From contig NZ_AFPO01000001.1 of NCBI RefSeq assembly GCF_000218785.1, positions 1 through 64,000 of the forward strand: 64,000 bases of DNA. The letters are read 5' to 3'. Positions within the stretch are counted from its first letter, which is position 1, and every line of letters begins with the position of its first letter. The stretch is from Idiomarina sp. A28L (GTDB taxonomy: Bacteria > Pseudomonadota > Gammaproteobacteria > Enterobacterales > Alteromonadaceae). The notes beneath the pieces are model-generated. The model saw nothing but the letters and a program-made list of their open reading frames with translations. It was not told the origin of the DNA and ran no database searches. Shown here piece after piece: positions 1 to 10,129 of the stretch. Made by a program: the position numbers and the translations under genes.

Positions 1-200
1 CATGTCGGAGTGCTCTAGTTTTGGTTAGATCACTGCAGGCTCTGGGTGAAGCCAGCTTTTTTCAAATTGTAGAATAGCAAATCTAGGTTTAAGAACGCTC
101 AGACATCTATTGGGGTCTCACTCCACTAAAAGATTAACTATCGAATAAACTTTGCTGATCCGTTAGGATTCATGAATAGATTTCTTTGTGGATAAAATTG

Positions 201-1190
201 ATGTTTAAATCATTTATGCGGCTCGGAGTCGTGATTATCTTTCTCCTTTCGGGTTGCCAATCAACGGAAGTTCAAAACTCAAATGCCGAACGTGCTGACG
301 TCTATGAGATGTCGGAGGATGCGATTATATACTTATCTACAGGTTTTGAATTTATTCAAAACTCAGCATTAGAGAGAGAAAACGTAGATTGGAATGTTTT
401 ACGTGAGGAAGTATTTCGTGAGGCCTATGGAGCTATAGAGGTAGCCGATACATATCCAGCTCTTAGAATGACTATAGCTCGACTCGACGACCAGCATAGT
501 TACTTACATACTAGTCGTGATATTCGGCGAAACCAAGAAACAGTAAATTTACCGAGAGGCGAGCAATTAAGTAGAGGTATATCGTTATTAGCGATTCCAA
601 CTCATGTTGATCAAAGCTACGCGGCGTCACGTAATTATATCTTAGTTTCGCATCGTATAATTCGTGAAGAAAAAGCATCTTGTGGCTGGGTTATCGACTT
701 GCGTGGGAATCGAGGAGGTAATCAAGATCCGATGATCGTTAGCTTAGCGCCATTTCTACCAAAGGAGCTCGATAGTTATGTTTGGTCACCTTCCAATGGT
801 GTTGGCAATCTTTACAATAGTTCTTTTGCAGCCAATGGTCCGTTTTCAAATTTATTTCGCACATCGAAACGGCTTCCTCACTATCTTAAAGATAAGCCAG
901 TCGCGGTTTTAATTGATGGAGATACAGGGAGCTCAGGTGAGTCAACATTGCTTCAATTCTTGGGCAGACCAAATACTAAAGTTATAGGTTCAAGAACTAG
1001 CGGGGCGAGTACAAATATTCGAGTACTGCACATGAGTGATGGGGCAATTCTCGGGGTGGCTGATAGCTACTTTGTGGATCGGAGGGGCGAAGTTTATAGA
1101 CGCGGTATTGAACCAGATATAGAACAAGGTGACCGCGATGCTGTTGATGTTGCAATTGCTTGGTTAGGGGAATTTCATCAATGCTTATGA
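201..1190 (+). CDS. S41-family peptidase lipoprotein (tricorn/NSR-like)
   Basis: Predicted envelope serine protease of the S41 (C-terminal processing/tricorn) family. The N-terminus is a lipoprotein signal with lipobox LSGC, Cys at residue 19. The family core is clear: LDDQHS near residue 99, which would hold the His used by nisin-resistance-type S41 enzymes, DLRGNRGGN near 166, and DTGSSGES near 241, which would carry the nucleophilic Ser. No PDZ domain is evident, as in NSR-type members. I chose ATG 201 over a TTG at 186 because it gives a standard signal peptide. The gene stands alone, with 94 bp before the next gene. The substrate is unknown; a role in peptide or bacteriocin degradation is possible but only inferred from the subfamily resemblance. 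Confidence 0.8.
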   Translation: MFKSFMRLGVVIIFLLSGCQSTEVQNSNAERADVYEMSEDAIIYLSTGFEFIQNSALERENVDWNVLREEVFREAYGAIEVADTYPALRMTIARLDDQHSYLHTSRDIRRNQETVNLPRGEQLSRGISLLAIPTHVDQSYAASRNYILVSHRIIREEKASCGWVIDLRGNRGGNQDPMIVSLAPFLPKELDSYVWSPSNGVGNLYNSSFAANGPFSNLFRTSKRLPHYLKDKPVAVLIDGDTGSSGESTLLQFLGRPNTKVIGSRTSGASTNIRVLHMSDGAILGVADSYFVDRRGEVYRRGIEPDIEQGDRDAVDVAIAWLGEFHQCL

Positions 1191-1284
1191 GTGCGTAATA
1201 GATTTACTTAATTTTATATTGTTTTGGGTGAATTGATAAATACGAATTTTAAGACCTGGCAACGTAATATATGGATGCAAGAAT

Positions 1285-1857
1285 TTGAAAATACCTCTCA
1301 ATGATGCAGAAGTTGAATATATATCGGAATTCTTTAGCAAGAACGAAGCAGATCGCATCCAATCCGCATTGTTAGAGGAACTATCTTGGCATCAAGGTGA
1401 TGTTTATGTGTTTGGCAGATGGCACAAAACACCTCGTTTGCAAGCCTGGCATGGTGAGAAGGAGCTAGTTTATCGGTATTCAGGAAAATCACTTACCGCT
1501 GAACCGTGGTCGCCTACGTTGAATGAAATACGAAATAGGCTAATGGAGTATGGCTTTAAGCCTAATGCTGTTCTTGCGAACCAATATCGAAATGGCAGCG
1601 ATAAAATGGGTTGGCACAGTGATGATGAACCTGAGCTTGGGGTTAATCCAATAATTCTTAGTTTGAGCTTCGGTGCTCAAAGGGATTTTGATTTTCGCCA
1701 CAAAAAAACTAAAGAAACATACCGTATTCCATTAGAACACGGCAGTTTGTTAATTATGAAAGGCTCTACGCAGCGTTTTTGGCAGCATCAACTTCCGGCA
1801 AGAAAACGCGAGAATGCCACGCGTATAAACTTAACTTTTCGGTCGATATTCTCTTAA
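1285..1857 (+). CDS. alkB: AlkB-like 2-oxoglutarate/Fe(II) dioxygenase
   Basis: Alpha-ketoglutarate-dependent dioxygenase of the AlkB family (190 aa), expected to remove alkyl lesions from DNA or RNA bases by oxidative demethylation. The iron-binding triad is visible as HSD at residues 111-113 and His168 (FWQHQLP), followed by Arg174 and Arg180 (RINLTFR), which bind 2-oxoglutarate in the family. The ANQYRNGSDKMGWHSD block is typical of short bacterial AlkB/ALKBH2-like proteins. The only plausible start is a TTG, since upstream ATGs are out of frame and run into stops. No ada gene is nearby. The family assignment is firm, the exact substrate is not. Confidence 0.88.
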   Translation: MKIPLNDAEVEYISEFFSKNEADRIQSALLEELSWHQGDVYVFGRWHKTPRLQAWHGEKELVYRYSGKSLTAEPWSPTLNEIRNRLMEYGFKPNAVLANQYRNGSDKMGWHSDDEPELGVNPIILSLSFGAQRDFDFRHKKTKETYRIPLEHGSLLIMKGSTQRFWQHQLPARKRENATRINLTFRSIFS

Positions 1858-1976
1858 TGTTATTCTGCGTTTGCGCTAAGAATTATTTTTATTTAATCAT
1901 AAGGTATCCACCCGCAGGTATATGTAAAATCACTAACCTAATCGAAATAATCACGCCGAACAAGGGGTATAGCATC

Positions 1977-2291
1977 ATGGTAACAGTGCAGGCTGTAATT
2001 GAATCTAAGCTTCAAGAAGCGCTCAACCCTTCTTATTTATTGGTAGAAAATGAGAGCCACATGCATGGTGGCAGCGCTTTGGAATCCCACTTTAAGGTAA
2101 CTGTTGTGGCTGATGCTTTTAATGGCCAACGGCTGTTACAACGCCATCGCATAATCAATCAATTATTAGCTGAGGAATTGAAGAGCTACATTCATGCATT
2201 GGCTATGCATACTTACACGCCTACAGAGTGGGATAACGTGGAGCAGCCACGTTCTTCTCCCGATTGCCGCGGCGGCAGCAAGCACATCTGA
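1977..2291 (+). CDS. bolA: BolA family transcriptional regulator / Fe-S partner
   Basis: BolA protein of 104 aa. In the family it binds monothiol glutaredoxins through a shared [2Fe-2S] cluster and acts in iron-sulfur trafficking and stress-linked morphology. The sequence shows the BolA fold signature ESHFKVTVVADAFNG, the RHRIINQLLAEEL helix and the C-terminal HALAMHTYTPTEW segment, with the short PDCRGG tail seen in true BolA rather than IbaG. The conserved His is in RHRII near residue 60. ATG 1977 is chosen because AAGGGG lies just upstream and the homologous domain starts there; a longer in-frame extension overlaps the alkB end and is unlikely to be translated. Confidence 0.93.
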   Translation: MVTVQAVIESKLQEALNPSYLLVENESHMHGGSALESHFKVTVVADAFNGQRLLQRHRIINQLLAEELKSYIHALAMHTYTPTEWDNVEQPRSSPDCRGGSKHI

Positions 2292-2361
2292 TGTGTGATG
2301 CGGCTTCTAATCGGTTAGAATAGATTTAATTTCTCAGTAACAACGAATAGGAACGTGGTTC

Positions 2362-3540
2362 ATGGTTATTCATCCAAAGATTCGAGGCTTTATTTGTACT
2401 AATGCTCATCCTATAGGATGTGCCGAAAATGTGCGTCAGCAGATCGCTTACATTAAAAAGCAAGCTCCAGTTACCAATGGACCTAAACGGGTTTTAGTTA
2501 TTGGTAGCTCTACCGGCTATGGTTTAGCTTCTCGCATTGCTGCGGCATACGGTAGTGGCGCAAAAACGCTAGGCGTTTGTTTTGAAAAAGAGCCTACAGA
2601 ACGGAAAACTGGCACAGCAGGCTGGTATAATACCGCTGCATTTCATAATTTCGCAAAAACGGATGGCCTCTACTGTCACACTATCAATGGCGATGCTTTT
2701 TCCGATGAAATAAAAGCGCAAACCATTGCCCAAATAAAAGAAGATTTGGGACAAATTGATTTGGTTATTTATAGCTTAGCGTCACCGAAGCGAAAAGATC
2801 CAGAGACAGGTGAAGTATACAGCTCGACGTTAAAGCCAGTAGGCGGTTCTTATACAACTAAAACATATGATACCGATAAAGATTCGGTGCACGAAATTAG
2901 CTTAGATCCTGCTAACGACGATGAAATTGCCCAAACCATTAAAGTAATGGGTGGACAAGATTGGGAGCGTTGGATTGACCAACTTCACGCTGCTGGTGTT
3001 CTTGCTCAAGATTGCCAAACTACAGCTTACACTTATATTGGTAAAAAGCTCACTTGGCCCATTTATGGTCACGCAACAATTGGTCGAGCGAAGGAAGATT
3101 TAGATCGGGCAGCGGCTAATTTGCGTAGTAGTTATAGTGATGTAAATTTAAGTGCATGGGTATCTTCGTTAAAAGCGCTCGTTACCCAAGCAAGTTCTGC
3201 GATTCCAGTAATGCCCCTTTATATCTCATTAATTTATGGCGTAATGAAAGAAGAAGGCACTCACGAGGGCTGTATTGAACAAATTTATCGTTTGTTCACC
3301 GAAGGCCTTTATACTGATTCGCCAAGGTTAGACGAAGCTAATCGATTGCGCATGGATGGTTTGGAAACTAACGAAGCAACGCAAGCGAAAATTGAGGCTT
3401 TGTGGAATCAGGTAACGCAAGAGAATTTTCATGAGCTTGCTGATTACAAAGGTTACCACTCTGAGTTTTTACGGTTGTTTGGGTTTGGCATTGAAGGTGT
3501 TGATTATGATGCAGATGTTGAACCGCAGGTAAGTTGGTAG
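2362..3540 (+). CDS. fabV: Enoyl-ACP reductase FabV (trans-2-enoyl-CoA reductase)
   Basis: NADH-dependent enoyl-ACP/enoyl-CoA reductase of the FabV type (392 aa, family about 400), which does the last reduction of each fatty-acid elongation cycle. It starts with the family hallmark MVIHPKIRGFICTNAHPIGC; GSSTGYG near residue 50 is the dinucleotide-binding loop. The catalytic Tyr-x8-Lys pair is visible as YGHATIGRAK. FabV enzymes are known to be refractory to triclosan. The gene is 70 bp downstream of bolA and probably has its own promoter. Family membership is unambiguous. Confidence 0.96.
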   Translation: MVIHPKIRGFICTNAHPIGCAENVRQQIAYIKKQAPVTNGPKRVLVIGSSTGYGLASRIAAAYGSGAKTLGVCFEKEPTERKTGTAGWYNTAAFHNFAKTDGLYCHTINGDAFSDEIKAQTIAQIKEDLGQIDLVIYSLASPKRKDPETGEVYSSTLKPVGGSYTTKTYDTDKDSVHEISLDPANDDEIAQTIKVMGGQDWERWIDQLHAAGVLAQDCQTTAYTYIGKKLTWPIYGHATIGRAKEDLDRAAANLRSSYSDVNLSAWVSSLKALVTQASSAIPVMPLYISLIYGVMKEEGTHEGCIEQIYRLFTEGLYTDSPRLDEANRLRMDGLETNEATQAKIEALWNQVTQENFHELADYKGYHSEFLRLFGFGIEGVDYDADVEPQVSW

Positions 3541-3553
3541 TAGGGCATTACAG

Positions 3554-3653
3554 AGTTACCTAGTTTCAACGGAAGCCAATTAAATTTATCGATTGGCGTG
3601 GCCTGTATTAACAAAAAACTGTACAATATGGCGCTGGAAGTTACTAGGTAACT
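3554..3653. repeat. Inverted repeat pair in the nqr leader
   Basis: Two perfect 11-bp arms, AGTTACCTAGT at 3554-3564 and ACTAGGTAACT at 3643-3653, face each other across 78 bp in the 253-bp gap between fabV and nqrA. The right arm is also part of a smaller near-palindrome, AGTTAC-TAG-GTAACT (3639-3653), so two mutually exclusive pairings are possible. No U-run follows either, so this is not a simple terminator. Whether it is an operator or leader RNA structure cannot be told from one sequence. Confidence 0.5.
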
Positions 3654-3793
3654 TAGTAGGAACCGGGTAAATGCCGGGATACACTGCGTATTGAGCTATT
3701 AATTCCTTATAAATCAGGTGTTTACAGCCGCTATGCCGTTATCAAAAACGAATTGAGCTTTCAATCTTCCCTAAATTGGTAGTGCAAACGCGT

Positions 3794-5134
3794 ATGATTA
3801 CGATAAAGAAAGGTTTGGATATCCCTATTGCGGGAGCTCCGCAGCAAAGCATTGAAGATGGCCCAGCCATTAAACACGTTGCTATCCTTGGCGAAGAGTA
3901 TGTGGGTATGCGCCCAACCATGTCTGTCCAGGTCGATGACCGGGTTAAGAAAGGTCAGGTTCTTTTTGAAGATAAAAAGAACCCGGGTGTAAAATTCACT
4001 GCTCCAGCCGCTGGTGTAGTTAAAGAAATTAATCGTGGTGCAAGACGAGTTCTGCAATCAGTTGTTATCGAAATTGATGGTAATGAGCAAGAAACGTTTG
4101 CGAAATACGATGAAGGTAAATTACTGCAATTAAGCCGTGAAAACGTTCAACAAAACCTAGTAGATTCAGGTTTATGGACAGCCTTCCGTACACGCCCATA
4201 TTCAAAATCTCCTGCACTTGATTCTGAGCCCAAAGCGATTTTCGTTAATGCTATGGATACAAATCCATTAGCAGGCGATCCGCTTTTAGCTATTCAAGAG
4301 CATGCCAAAGATTTCAGTAACGGTTTAAAAGTTATTAGCCGGTTAACTGAAGGCAAACTGTATGTTTGCACCGCGGCTAATGCAGATATAGATTTCGATT
4401 CTGCGCCAGTATCCCACGAAACATTCTCTGGTGTTCACCCAGCTGGTAATGTTGGCACTCACATTCACTTCCTCGAAGGCGTGAATATGAGCTACCAGGT
4501 GTGGCATTTGAACCCACAAGACGTGATTGCTATTGGTAAACTATTCACAACTGGTGAGCTGTTTACGGACCGCGTTGTAGCCCTTGCAGGCCCGGGTGTA
4601 AAAAACCCTCGTTTATTGCGCACTCGCCTTGGTGCCAATCTTGATGAACTCAGCTCTGGCGAGTTGATTTCGGGCAAACAACGTATTGTTTCCGGTTCAG
4701 TATTGAACGGCCATAAAGCATCAGGGCCACATGCGTTTCTTGGTCGGTTTCATAATCAAGTGTCTGTTATTGAAGAAGGTGATGAAAAACTTCTATTTGG
4801 TTGGATTTGGCCAGGTAAAGAAATGCATTCAATCACCCGAGCTTATACTGGGCATCTACGTCCTAAGAAGTTATTCAATATGAATGCTTCAACAAATGGT
4901 TCAGATCGTGCCATGGTACCAACAGGTAACTATGAACGCGTAGTGCCATTGGATGTTATCCCAACTCTGTTGTTACGTGATTTGTGTTCAGGCGATATTG
5001 AAAGTGCACAAGCTTTAGGTTGCTTAGAATTGGACGAAGAAGATTTAGCTCTGTGTACCTATGTGTGCCCTGGCAAATACGATTTCGGCCCATTGCTACG
5101 TAGTTGCCTAACCACGATTGAGAAAGAGGGCTAA
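3794..5134 (+). CDS. nqrA: Na+-NQR subunit A
   Basis: NqrA, the peripheral quinone-associated subunit of the Na+-pumping NADH:quinone oxidoreductase. The protein is 446 aa, the normal family length, starting [14 protein letters not shown] and ending with the [16 protein letters not shown] block. ATG 3794 is chosen over a TTG at 3776 because the family N-terminus begins exactly here. It is first of six genes, with two bases separating it from nqrB, so all are likely one transcript. There is no strong ribosome binding site before the ATG. Assignment is secure. Confidence 0.96.
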   Translation: MITIKKGLDIPIAGAPQQSIEDGPAIKHVAILGEEYVGMRPTMSVQVDDRVKKGQVLFEDKKNPGVKFTAPAAGVVKEINRGARRVLQSVVIEIDGNEQETFAKYDEGKLLQLSRENVQQNLVDSGLWTAFRTRPYSKSPALDSEPKAIFVNAMDTNPLAGDPLLAIQEHAKDFSNGLKVISRLTEGKLYVCTAANADIDFDSAPVSHETFSGVHPAGNVGTHIHFLEGVNMSYQVWHLNPQDVIAIGKLFTTGELFTDRVVALAGPGVKNPRLLRTRLGANLDELSSGELISGKQRIVSGSVLNGHKASGPHAFLGRFHNQVSVIEEGDEKLLFGWIWPGKEMHSITRAYTGHLRPKKLFNMNASTNGSDRAMVPTGNYERVVPLDVIPTLLLRDLCSGDIESAQALGCLELDEEDLALCTYVCPGKYDFGPLLRSCLTTIEKEG

Positions 5135-5136
5135 AC

Positions 5137-6342
5137 ATGAGCTTAAAAAATTACATTGAGCGTCTAGAGCCAGAGTTTGAACCGGGTGGTAAACACGAAA
5201 AATGGTATGCGCTTTACGAAGCGGTAGCCACAATTCTATATACACCGGGTAAAACCAACAAAGGCACTACTCACGTTCGCGATAACATCGATTTGAAGCG
5301 CATCATGATCTTCGTTTGGATGATGACCTTCCCAGCGATGTTTTATGGCATGTACAACGTTGGTTTTCAGGCTTCTTTAGCTGTAGCTGAAGGCTATCAA
5401 CTAGCCGATATCTGGCAAGTTGGGTTGTTCCAAATGCTCGGTGGGGAATTAGGCGCTGATGCCGGTTGGGGTAGTATGATGTGGTACGGAGCTTGCTTCT
5501 TCTTACCTATTTATGCAGTTACCTTTGCGGTTGGTGGTTTCTGGGAAGTATTGTTTGCTTCTATCCGTAAACATGAAGTTAATGAAGGCTTCTTTGTAAC
5601 ATCAGTTTTATTTGCGTTAACGTTGCCAGCAACTATACCGTTGTGGCAAGTAGCTTTAGGTATCACCTTTGGTATCGTGATTGGTAAAGAAATATTCGGT
5701 GGAACAGGCCGTAATTTCTTAAACCCAGCACTTACCGGCCGCGCGTTCTTATACTTCTCATTCCCAGCAGCGATTTCTGGTGATCAAGTGTGGACAGCGG
5801 TAGATGGTTATTCAGGTGCTACTCGTTTAACCGACGCGTTTAATGGTGCTCTTGATTATGCCGATATGGGCGCATGGATGGATGCATTTATTGGCCGTAT
5901 TCCTGGTTCAGTAGGTGAGGTGTCTACTCTAGCTATCTTAATTGGTGGTTTAGCGTTGATTTACTTCCGAATTGCATCATGGCGGATTGTTGGCGGGGTG
6001 CTCATCGGTATGATCGCATTCTCAAGCCTTCTTAACCTGATCGGTAGCGATAGCAATGCAATGTTTGCCATGCCTTGGTACTGGCACTTAGTTGTAGGTG
6101 GTTTAGCTTTCGGTATGATGTTCATGGCAACAGATCCGGTTTCTGCCTCGTTCACCAACCAAGGTAAATGGGCTTACGGTATTTTGATTGGCTTTATGAC
6201 CATAATGATTCGTGTGATCAACCCCGCTTTCCCAGAAGGGATCATGCTTGCGATTTTGTTCGCGAACGTGTTTGCGCCATTGTTTGACCACTTTGTTGTA
6301 CAGGCCAACGTGAAGCGGAGGGCGTTACGTCATGGCAACTAA
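5137..6342 (+). CDS. nqrB: Na+-NQR subunit B
   Basis: NqrB (401 aa), the large membrane subunit carrying the sodium path, a covalently bound FMN and noncovalent riboflavin. Multiple hydrophobic spans are visible. The flavinylation motif lies in DGYSGATR (SGAT at residues 226-229), preceded by [17 protein letters not shown]. The FMN is attached by the transferase ApbE, whose gene is not in this window. Starts two bases after nqrA and overlaps nqrC by 11 bp, so translation is probably coupled. Confidence 0.96.
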   Translation: MSLKNYIERLEPEFEPGGKHEKWYALYEAVATILYTPGKTNKGTTHVRDNIDLKRIMIFVWMMTFPAMFYGMYNVGFQASLAVAEGYQLADIWQVGLFQMLGGELGADAGWGSMMWYGACFFLPIYAVTFAVGGFWEVLFASIRKHEVNEGFFVTSVLFALTLPATIPLWQVALGITFGIVIGKEIFGGTGRNFLNPALTGRAFLYFSFPAAISGDQVWTAVDGYSGATRLTDAFNGALDYADMGAWMDAFIGRIPGSVGEVSTLAILIGGLALIYFRIASWRIVGGVLIGMIAFSSLLNLIGSDSNAMFAMPWYWHLVVGGLAFGMMFMATDPVSASFTNQGKWAYGILIGFMTIMIRVINPAFPEGIMLAILFANVFAPLFDHFVVQANVKRRALRHGN

Positions 6343-7087
6343 AAATGATACGATCGGCAAAACATTTACGGTAATAATATTGCTGTGTTTAGTATGCTCT
6401 ATCGTTGTTTCAGGTGCAGCTGTTGGTTTAAAAGAACGCCAACAAGCGAATGCAGCGTTAGCTAAGCAAGGCAATATTCTCTCTTCAGCTGGTATTAACT
6501 TTTCCGGTCGTGGAGCTGAGGTAGTGTTCGCCGAGCGGGTAAAAGTATTAAGTTACAATCATCAATCAGGTGAAGTTACTTCTTATGCTTCGTTACCAGC
6601 AATGGAAACTGCTTTAGTAGAATCTAGTGCAACTTCTGTTCAAAACAGCGCTGGTGTTCGCGATATGCGTGCAGAGCTTCCTGTATTTGCTATCCAGGGC
6701 GAAGATAATGACGATGTTCAATCGTATGTTATTGACGTTCGTGGTGCTGGTCTTTGGGGCATGATGTACGGTTTTGTTGCTCTTTCTTCTGATGGCCAAA
6801 CTATTCAGGGTCTCAATTTCTACGACCACTCGGAAACTCCGGGATTAGGTGGTGAAATTCAGAACCCTCGTTGGGCTGGTCGCTTTGAAGGTAAGAAAGC
6901 GGTTGACGAAGACGGTAACGTAGCAATTCGTGTTGTGAAGGGTGCTAATGCAGACAACAATGAAGTAGATGCACTTTCTGGTGCAACCATTACGAGTAAC
7001 GGTGTTGATAACACGTTTCAGTTTTGGTTGAGCGAAAAAGCTTACGGTTCGTTTTTAACGAAGCTGCGTGAAGAGGGAGCAATTTAA
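6332..7087 (+). CDS. nqrC: Na+-NQR subunit C
   Basis: NqrC (251 aa), a periplasmic FMN-domain subunit anchored by one N-terminal membrane helix (about residues 11-32). The flavin attachment site is SGATITS at 216-222, and the FMN_bind domain is marked by [13 protein letters not shown] near 164-176. It overlaps nqrB by 11 bp and its stop shares one base with the nqrD start (TAATG), which indicates translational coupling. It transfers electrons between the NqrD/E iron-sulfur centre and NqrB in known complexes. Confidence 0.96.
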   Translation: MATKNDTIGKTFTVIILLCLVCSIVVSGAAVGLKERQQANAALAKQGNILSSAGINFSGRGAEVVFAERVKVLSYNHQSGEVTSYASLPAMETALVESSATSVQNSAGVRDMRAELPVFAIQGEDNDDVQSYVIDVRGAGLWGMMYGFVALSSDGQTIQGLNFYDHSETPGLGGEIQNPRWAGRFEGKKAVDEDGNVAIRVVKGANADNNEVDALSGATITSNGVDNTFQFWLSEKAYGSFLTKLREEGAI

Positions 7088-7719
7088 TGGCTAGCGCAAA
7101 AGAAATGAAATCGGTGCTATTTGGGCCAATCTTAGCCAATAACCCCATTGCACTGCAGATTTTAGGTGTATGTTCTGCTCTAGCAGTTACATCTAAACTC
7201 GAAAATACCTTAGTAATGTGTATCGCACTTACGTTTGTATTGGTTCTTTCGAACGTATCGATTTCGATTATTCGAAATCATATTCCTTCGAGTGTTCGGA
7301 TTATTGTGCAAATGACTATTATTGCCAGTTTGGTAATCGTGGTTGATCAGTTGTTACAGGCTTACGCTTATAACATCGCACAAGAGCTATCGGTATTCGT
7401 TGGTTTGATTATCACTAACTGTATCGTAATGGGCCGGGCTGAAGCATTTGCTATGAAAGAAAAACCAGGAATGGCTTTACTTGATGGCTTAGGAAATGGC
7501 TTAGGTTACTCTGTGGTGTTGTTAACAGTAGCATTCTTCCGGGAACTTTTTGGTTCTGGTAGCTTATTTGGTTTACAAATAATGCCACTCGTTACTGAAG
7601 GTGGTTGGTACACGCCAGTTGGTTTGTTGGTGTTACCACCAAGTGCATTCTTTATCATTGGCGGATTTATTTGGGTACTTCGTACTTTCCGCCCTGAACA
7701 AGTAGAAGCGAAGGAGTAA
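7087..7719 (+). CDS. nqrD: Na+-NQR subunit D
   Basis: NqrD (210 aa), an integral membrane subunit of six predicted helices. Together with NqrE it forms the inverted-repeat core that holds a [2Fe-2S] cluster inside the membrane in known structures. The conserved cysteine segments LGVCSALAV near residue 28 and [15 protein letters not shown] near 112 are visible. It begins on the last base of nqrC and is followed after four bases by nqrE. RnfE is the paralogous alternative, but the full nqr context settles the call. Confidence 0.96.
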   Translation: MASAKEMKSVLFGPILANNPIALQILGVCSALAVTSKLENTLVMCIALTFVLVLSNVSISIIRNHIPSSVRIIVQMTIIASLVIVVDQLLQAYAYNIAQELSVFVGLIITNCIVMGRAEAFAMKEKPGMALLDGLGNGLGYSVVLLTVAFFRELFGSGSLFGLQIMPLVTEGGWYTPVGLLVLPPSAFFIIGGFIWVLRTFRPEQVEAKE

Positions 7720-7723
7720 GGTT

Positions 7724-8332
7724 ATGGAACACTATATAAGCATGTTCGTCCGTGCAGTGTTCATTGAGAACCTTGCATTATCATTCTTCTTGGGGATGTG
7801 TACATTCCTCGCGGTTTCTAAGAAAGTTACTACGGCTATCGGCCTTGGTGTTGCAGTAATTGTTGTGCTTGGTATCTCGGTACCTATCAGTAACCTTGTT
7901 AACACCTTCGTACTTTCGCCTGGCTCGCTTCATTGGGCTGGCTTTCCAGACGCTGACTTGAGCTTCTTGAGATTCCTTACTTTTATCGGGATCATTGCAG
8001 CCTTAGTTCAGATTTTGGAAATGGCTTTAGATAAGTACTTACCGTCGCTTTACAACGCGCTCGGCATTTTCTTGCCATTGATTACAGTGAACTGCGCAAT
8101 CTTTGGTGGCGTGTTGTTCATGGTAGAACGTGATTACAACTTCACTGAGAGTATCGTATACGGTATAGGCAGCGGTGTAGGCTGGGCTCTAGCGATAACA
8201 TTGTTAGCAGCGGTACGTGAGAAGCTGAAATATGCGGATATTCCTGATGGCCTTCGTGGCTTGGGAATTACCTTTATCAGCACTGGTTTGATTGGTTTGG
8301 GCTTTATGTCGTTCTCTGGCGTATCCCTGTAA
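7724..8332 (+). CDS. nqrE: Na+-NQR subunit E
   Basis: NqrE (202 aa), the membrane partner of NqrD. The typical start [26 protein letters not shown] and the second cysteine segment [13 protein letters not shown] near residue 120 are both present, supplying the other pair of cluster ligands. Strongly hydrophobic throughout. It lies in the nqr operon four bases after nqrD and 42 bases before nqrF. Confidence 0.96.
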   Translation: MEHYISMFVRAVFIENLALSFFLGMCTFLAVSKKVTTAIGLGVAVIVVLGISVPISNLVNTFVLSPGSLHWAGFPDADLSFLRFLTFIGIIAALVQILEMALDKYLPSLYNALGIFLPLITVNCAIFGGVLFMVERDYNFTESIVYGIGSGVGWALAITLLAAVREKLKYADIPDGLRGLGITFISTGLIGLGFMSFSGVSL

Positions 8333-8374
8333 CCCTCAGTTCACAGAAGTAGTGGGAATATAAGGAACTAGTCG

Positions 8375-9601
8375 ATGCAAGAAATATATCTCGGCGTGGG
8401 CATGTTCACCGTTATTGTACTTATTTTGGTTGTTGTAATTATTTTTGCAAAATCAAAGCTTGTACCATCAGGTGATGTCCAGATCGTTATTAATGACGAC
8501 GAAGATAAAACGATTACAACCCAACCAGGTACTAAGTTACTCGGGGCCTTAGCAAATGCGGGTATCTTTGTATCTTCAGCGTGTGGTGGTGGTGGTTCGT
8601 GTGGCCAATGTATCGTTCACATCAAAGAGGGTGGTGGTGATATTCTACCAACCGAGCGCGATCATATTTCACGTGGTGAAGCTCGCAAAGGAGCGCGTTT
8701 ATCTTGCCAAGTGAATGTTAAACAGAACATGAAAATTGAACTCGAAGACGAAGTTTTCGGGATCAAGAAATGGGATTGTGCCGTACGCTCTAACGATAAC
8801 GTAGCTACCTTCATTAAAGAATTAGTACTTGAGATTCCAGATGGCGAATCGGTGCCGTTCCGTGCAGGTGGTTATATCCAAATCGAAGCACCAGCGCATC
8901 ATGTGAAGTTTAAAGACTTCGAAGTTGATGAAGAATATCGCGGTGATTGGGAACGTTTTGGCTTCTTTAACTTAGAATCAAAAGTTGATGAAGAAGTTAT
9001 CCGTGCTTACTCAATGGCTAACTACCCAGAAGAGTTCGGTATCATTATGCTGAACGTGCGAATTGCTACGCCGCCACCAAATGATATGACGTTGCCACCA
9101 GGCCAAATGTCTTCATATATCTTCAGCTTGAAGAAGGGTGATAAGGCAACAATTTCTGGCCCATTCGGTGAATTCTTTGCGAAAGAAACCGAAGCAGAGA
9201 TGGTATTTGTTGGCGGTGGTGCTGGTATGGCGCCAATGCGTTCACATATCTTCGATCAGTTACGTAGATTGAACACGAAGCGTAAAATGTCGTTCTGGTA
9301 TGGCGCACGATCAAGACGCGAAATGTTCTATGTTGAAGATTTCGATATGCTAGCTGATGAAAATGAGAACTTTGATTGGCATGTAGCGTTATCAGATCCA
9401 ACTCCTGAAGATAATTGGACTGGCGATACTGGTTTCATTCACAACGTTTTATTTGAACGTTACTTGAAAGATCACCCAGCTCCAGAAGATTGCGAGTTTT
9501 ACATGTGTGGTCCACCGGTAATGAACGCAGCCGTTATCAACATGCTCAAAGAGCTGGGCGTGGAAGATGAAAACATCATGCTTGATGATTTCGGCGGCTA
9601 A
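8375..9601 (+). CDS. nqrF: Na+-NQR subunit F (NADH dehydrogenase)
   Basis: NqrF (408 aa), the entry point for electrons: it oxidises NADH and passes electrons through FAD to a [2Fe-2S] ferredoxin domain. One N-terminal helix (residues 4-25) is followed by the ferredoxin motif [13 protein letters not shown] plus a later LSCQV cysteine. Then come the FAD-binding segment RAYSMANYP and the NAD-binding [13 protein letters not shown] and [12 protein letters not shown] motifs. It is last in the six-gene set and is followed by a strong terminator. Confidence 0.97.
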   Translation: MQEIYLGVGMFTVIVLILVVVIIFAKSKLVPSGDVQIVINDDEDKTITTQPGTKLLGALANAGIFVSSACGGGGSCGQCIVHIKEGGGDILPTERDHISRGEARKGARLSCQVNVKQNMKIELEDEVFGIKKWDCAVRSNDNVATFIKELVLEIPDGESVPFRAGGYIQIEAPAHHVKFKDFEVDEEYRGDWERFGFFNLESKVDEEVIRAYSMANYPEEFGIIMLNVRIATPPPNDMTLPPGQMSSYIFSLKKGDKATISGPFGEFFAKETEAEMVFVGGGAGMAPMRSHIFDQLRRLNTKRKMSFWYGARSRREMFYVEDFDMLADENENFDWHVALSDPTPEDNWTGDTGFIHNVLFERYLKDHPAPEDCEFYMCGPPVMNAAVINMLKELGVEDENIMLDDFGG

Positions 9602-9663
9602 ATCTGTATTTGCTTACTAACTTGCGTTAGCGCAAAGATGTGAAAAAACAGACGCGAAAGGAC

Positions 9664-9698
9664 AAAAAGCTAGCCTAATAATGGCTAGCTTTTTTTTT
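9664..9698 (+). terminator. Rho-independent terminator after nqrF
   Basis: AAAAAGCTAGCC and GGCTAGCTTTTT form a perfect stem around a seven-base loop, followed by an uninterrupted T-run. It lies 62 bases after the nqrF stop and separates nqrA-F from nqrM. Confidence 0.92.
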
Positions 9699-9734
9699 GC
9701 TAACTCGCAAGAGCAAGCAGGGAGATAATGAACG

Positions 9735-9763
9735 GTGAAAAAATTTCTTTAACGCGGTATAAT
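9735..9763 (+). promoter_or_regulatory. Sigma-70 promoter for nqrM
   Basis: A perfect TATAAT (9758-9763) lies 17 bases after GTGAAA (9735-9740, 4 of 6 matches to TTGACA). It sits between the nqrF terminator and nqrM, so nqrM is probably transcribed separately from the structural genes. Confidence 0.6.
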
Positions 9764-9802
9764 AATGAGTATTCGCAAAGTATTTGCTGAGAGGTGGTAA
9801 AA

Positions 9803-10036
9803 ATGGAAACCTTGATTTTAGCGTTCGTTCTGATGCTTATTATTGTTGCTGGAATGGCTATTGGGTTCTTGATACAGCGCAAAACCATTTCCGGTAGCTG
9901 CGGTGGTATTGGTGCTTTGGGTATGGAAAAGGCCTGTGATTGCGATGATCCATGTGATGATAAAAAAGAACGTATTGCCGCCGAAGAAGAGCGCAAAGCC
10001 AAAGAAGAAAGTTGGCAACAAAATAGAATTCACTAA
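9803..10036 (+). CDS. nqrM: NqrM, Na+-NQR maturation factor
   Basis: Small membrane protein (77 aa) of the NqrM family (formerly DUF539), needed in Vibrio for maturation of the Na+-NQR, probably by delivering iron to the NqrD/E site. It has one N-terminal helix (residues 4-24) followed by the cysteine cluster GSCGGIGALGMEKACDCDDPC and a charged tail. ATG 9803 follows GAGAGGTGG at good spacing; an in-frame GTG nine bases upstream is less likely. In many genomes apbE lies between nqrF and nqrM; here only a terminator and a promoter do. Confidence 0.93.
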   Translation: METLILAFVLMLIIVAGMAIGFLIQRKTISGSCGGIGALGMEKACDCDDPCDDKKERIAAEEERKAKEESWQQNRIH

Positions 10037-10046
10037 TTTTTATGAT

Positions 10047-10072
10047 AAAAGAGGCGCTTGGCGCCTTTTTTA
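10047..10072 (+). terminator. Rho-independent terminator after nqrM
   Basis: A GC-rich stem AGAGGCGC/GCGCCTTT with loop TTG, followed by a T-run, directly after the nqrM stop. Confidence 0.8.
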
Positions 10073-10129
10073 TTGTCCGTAACTCTATATAATTAATTCG
10101 TATAAGTTATTCTTTTCTGGAGTATTGAA

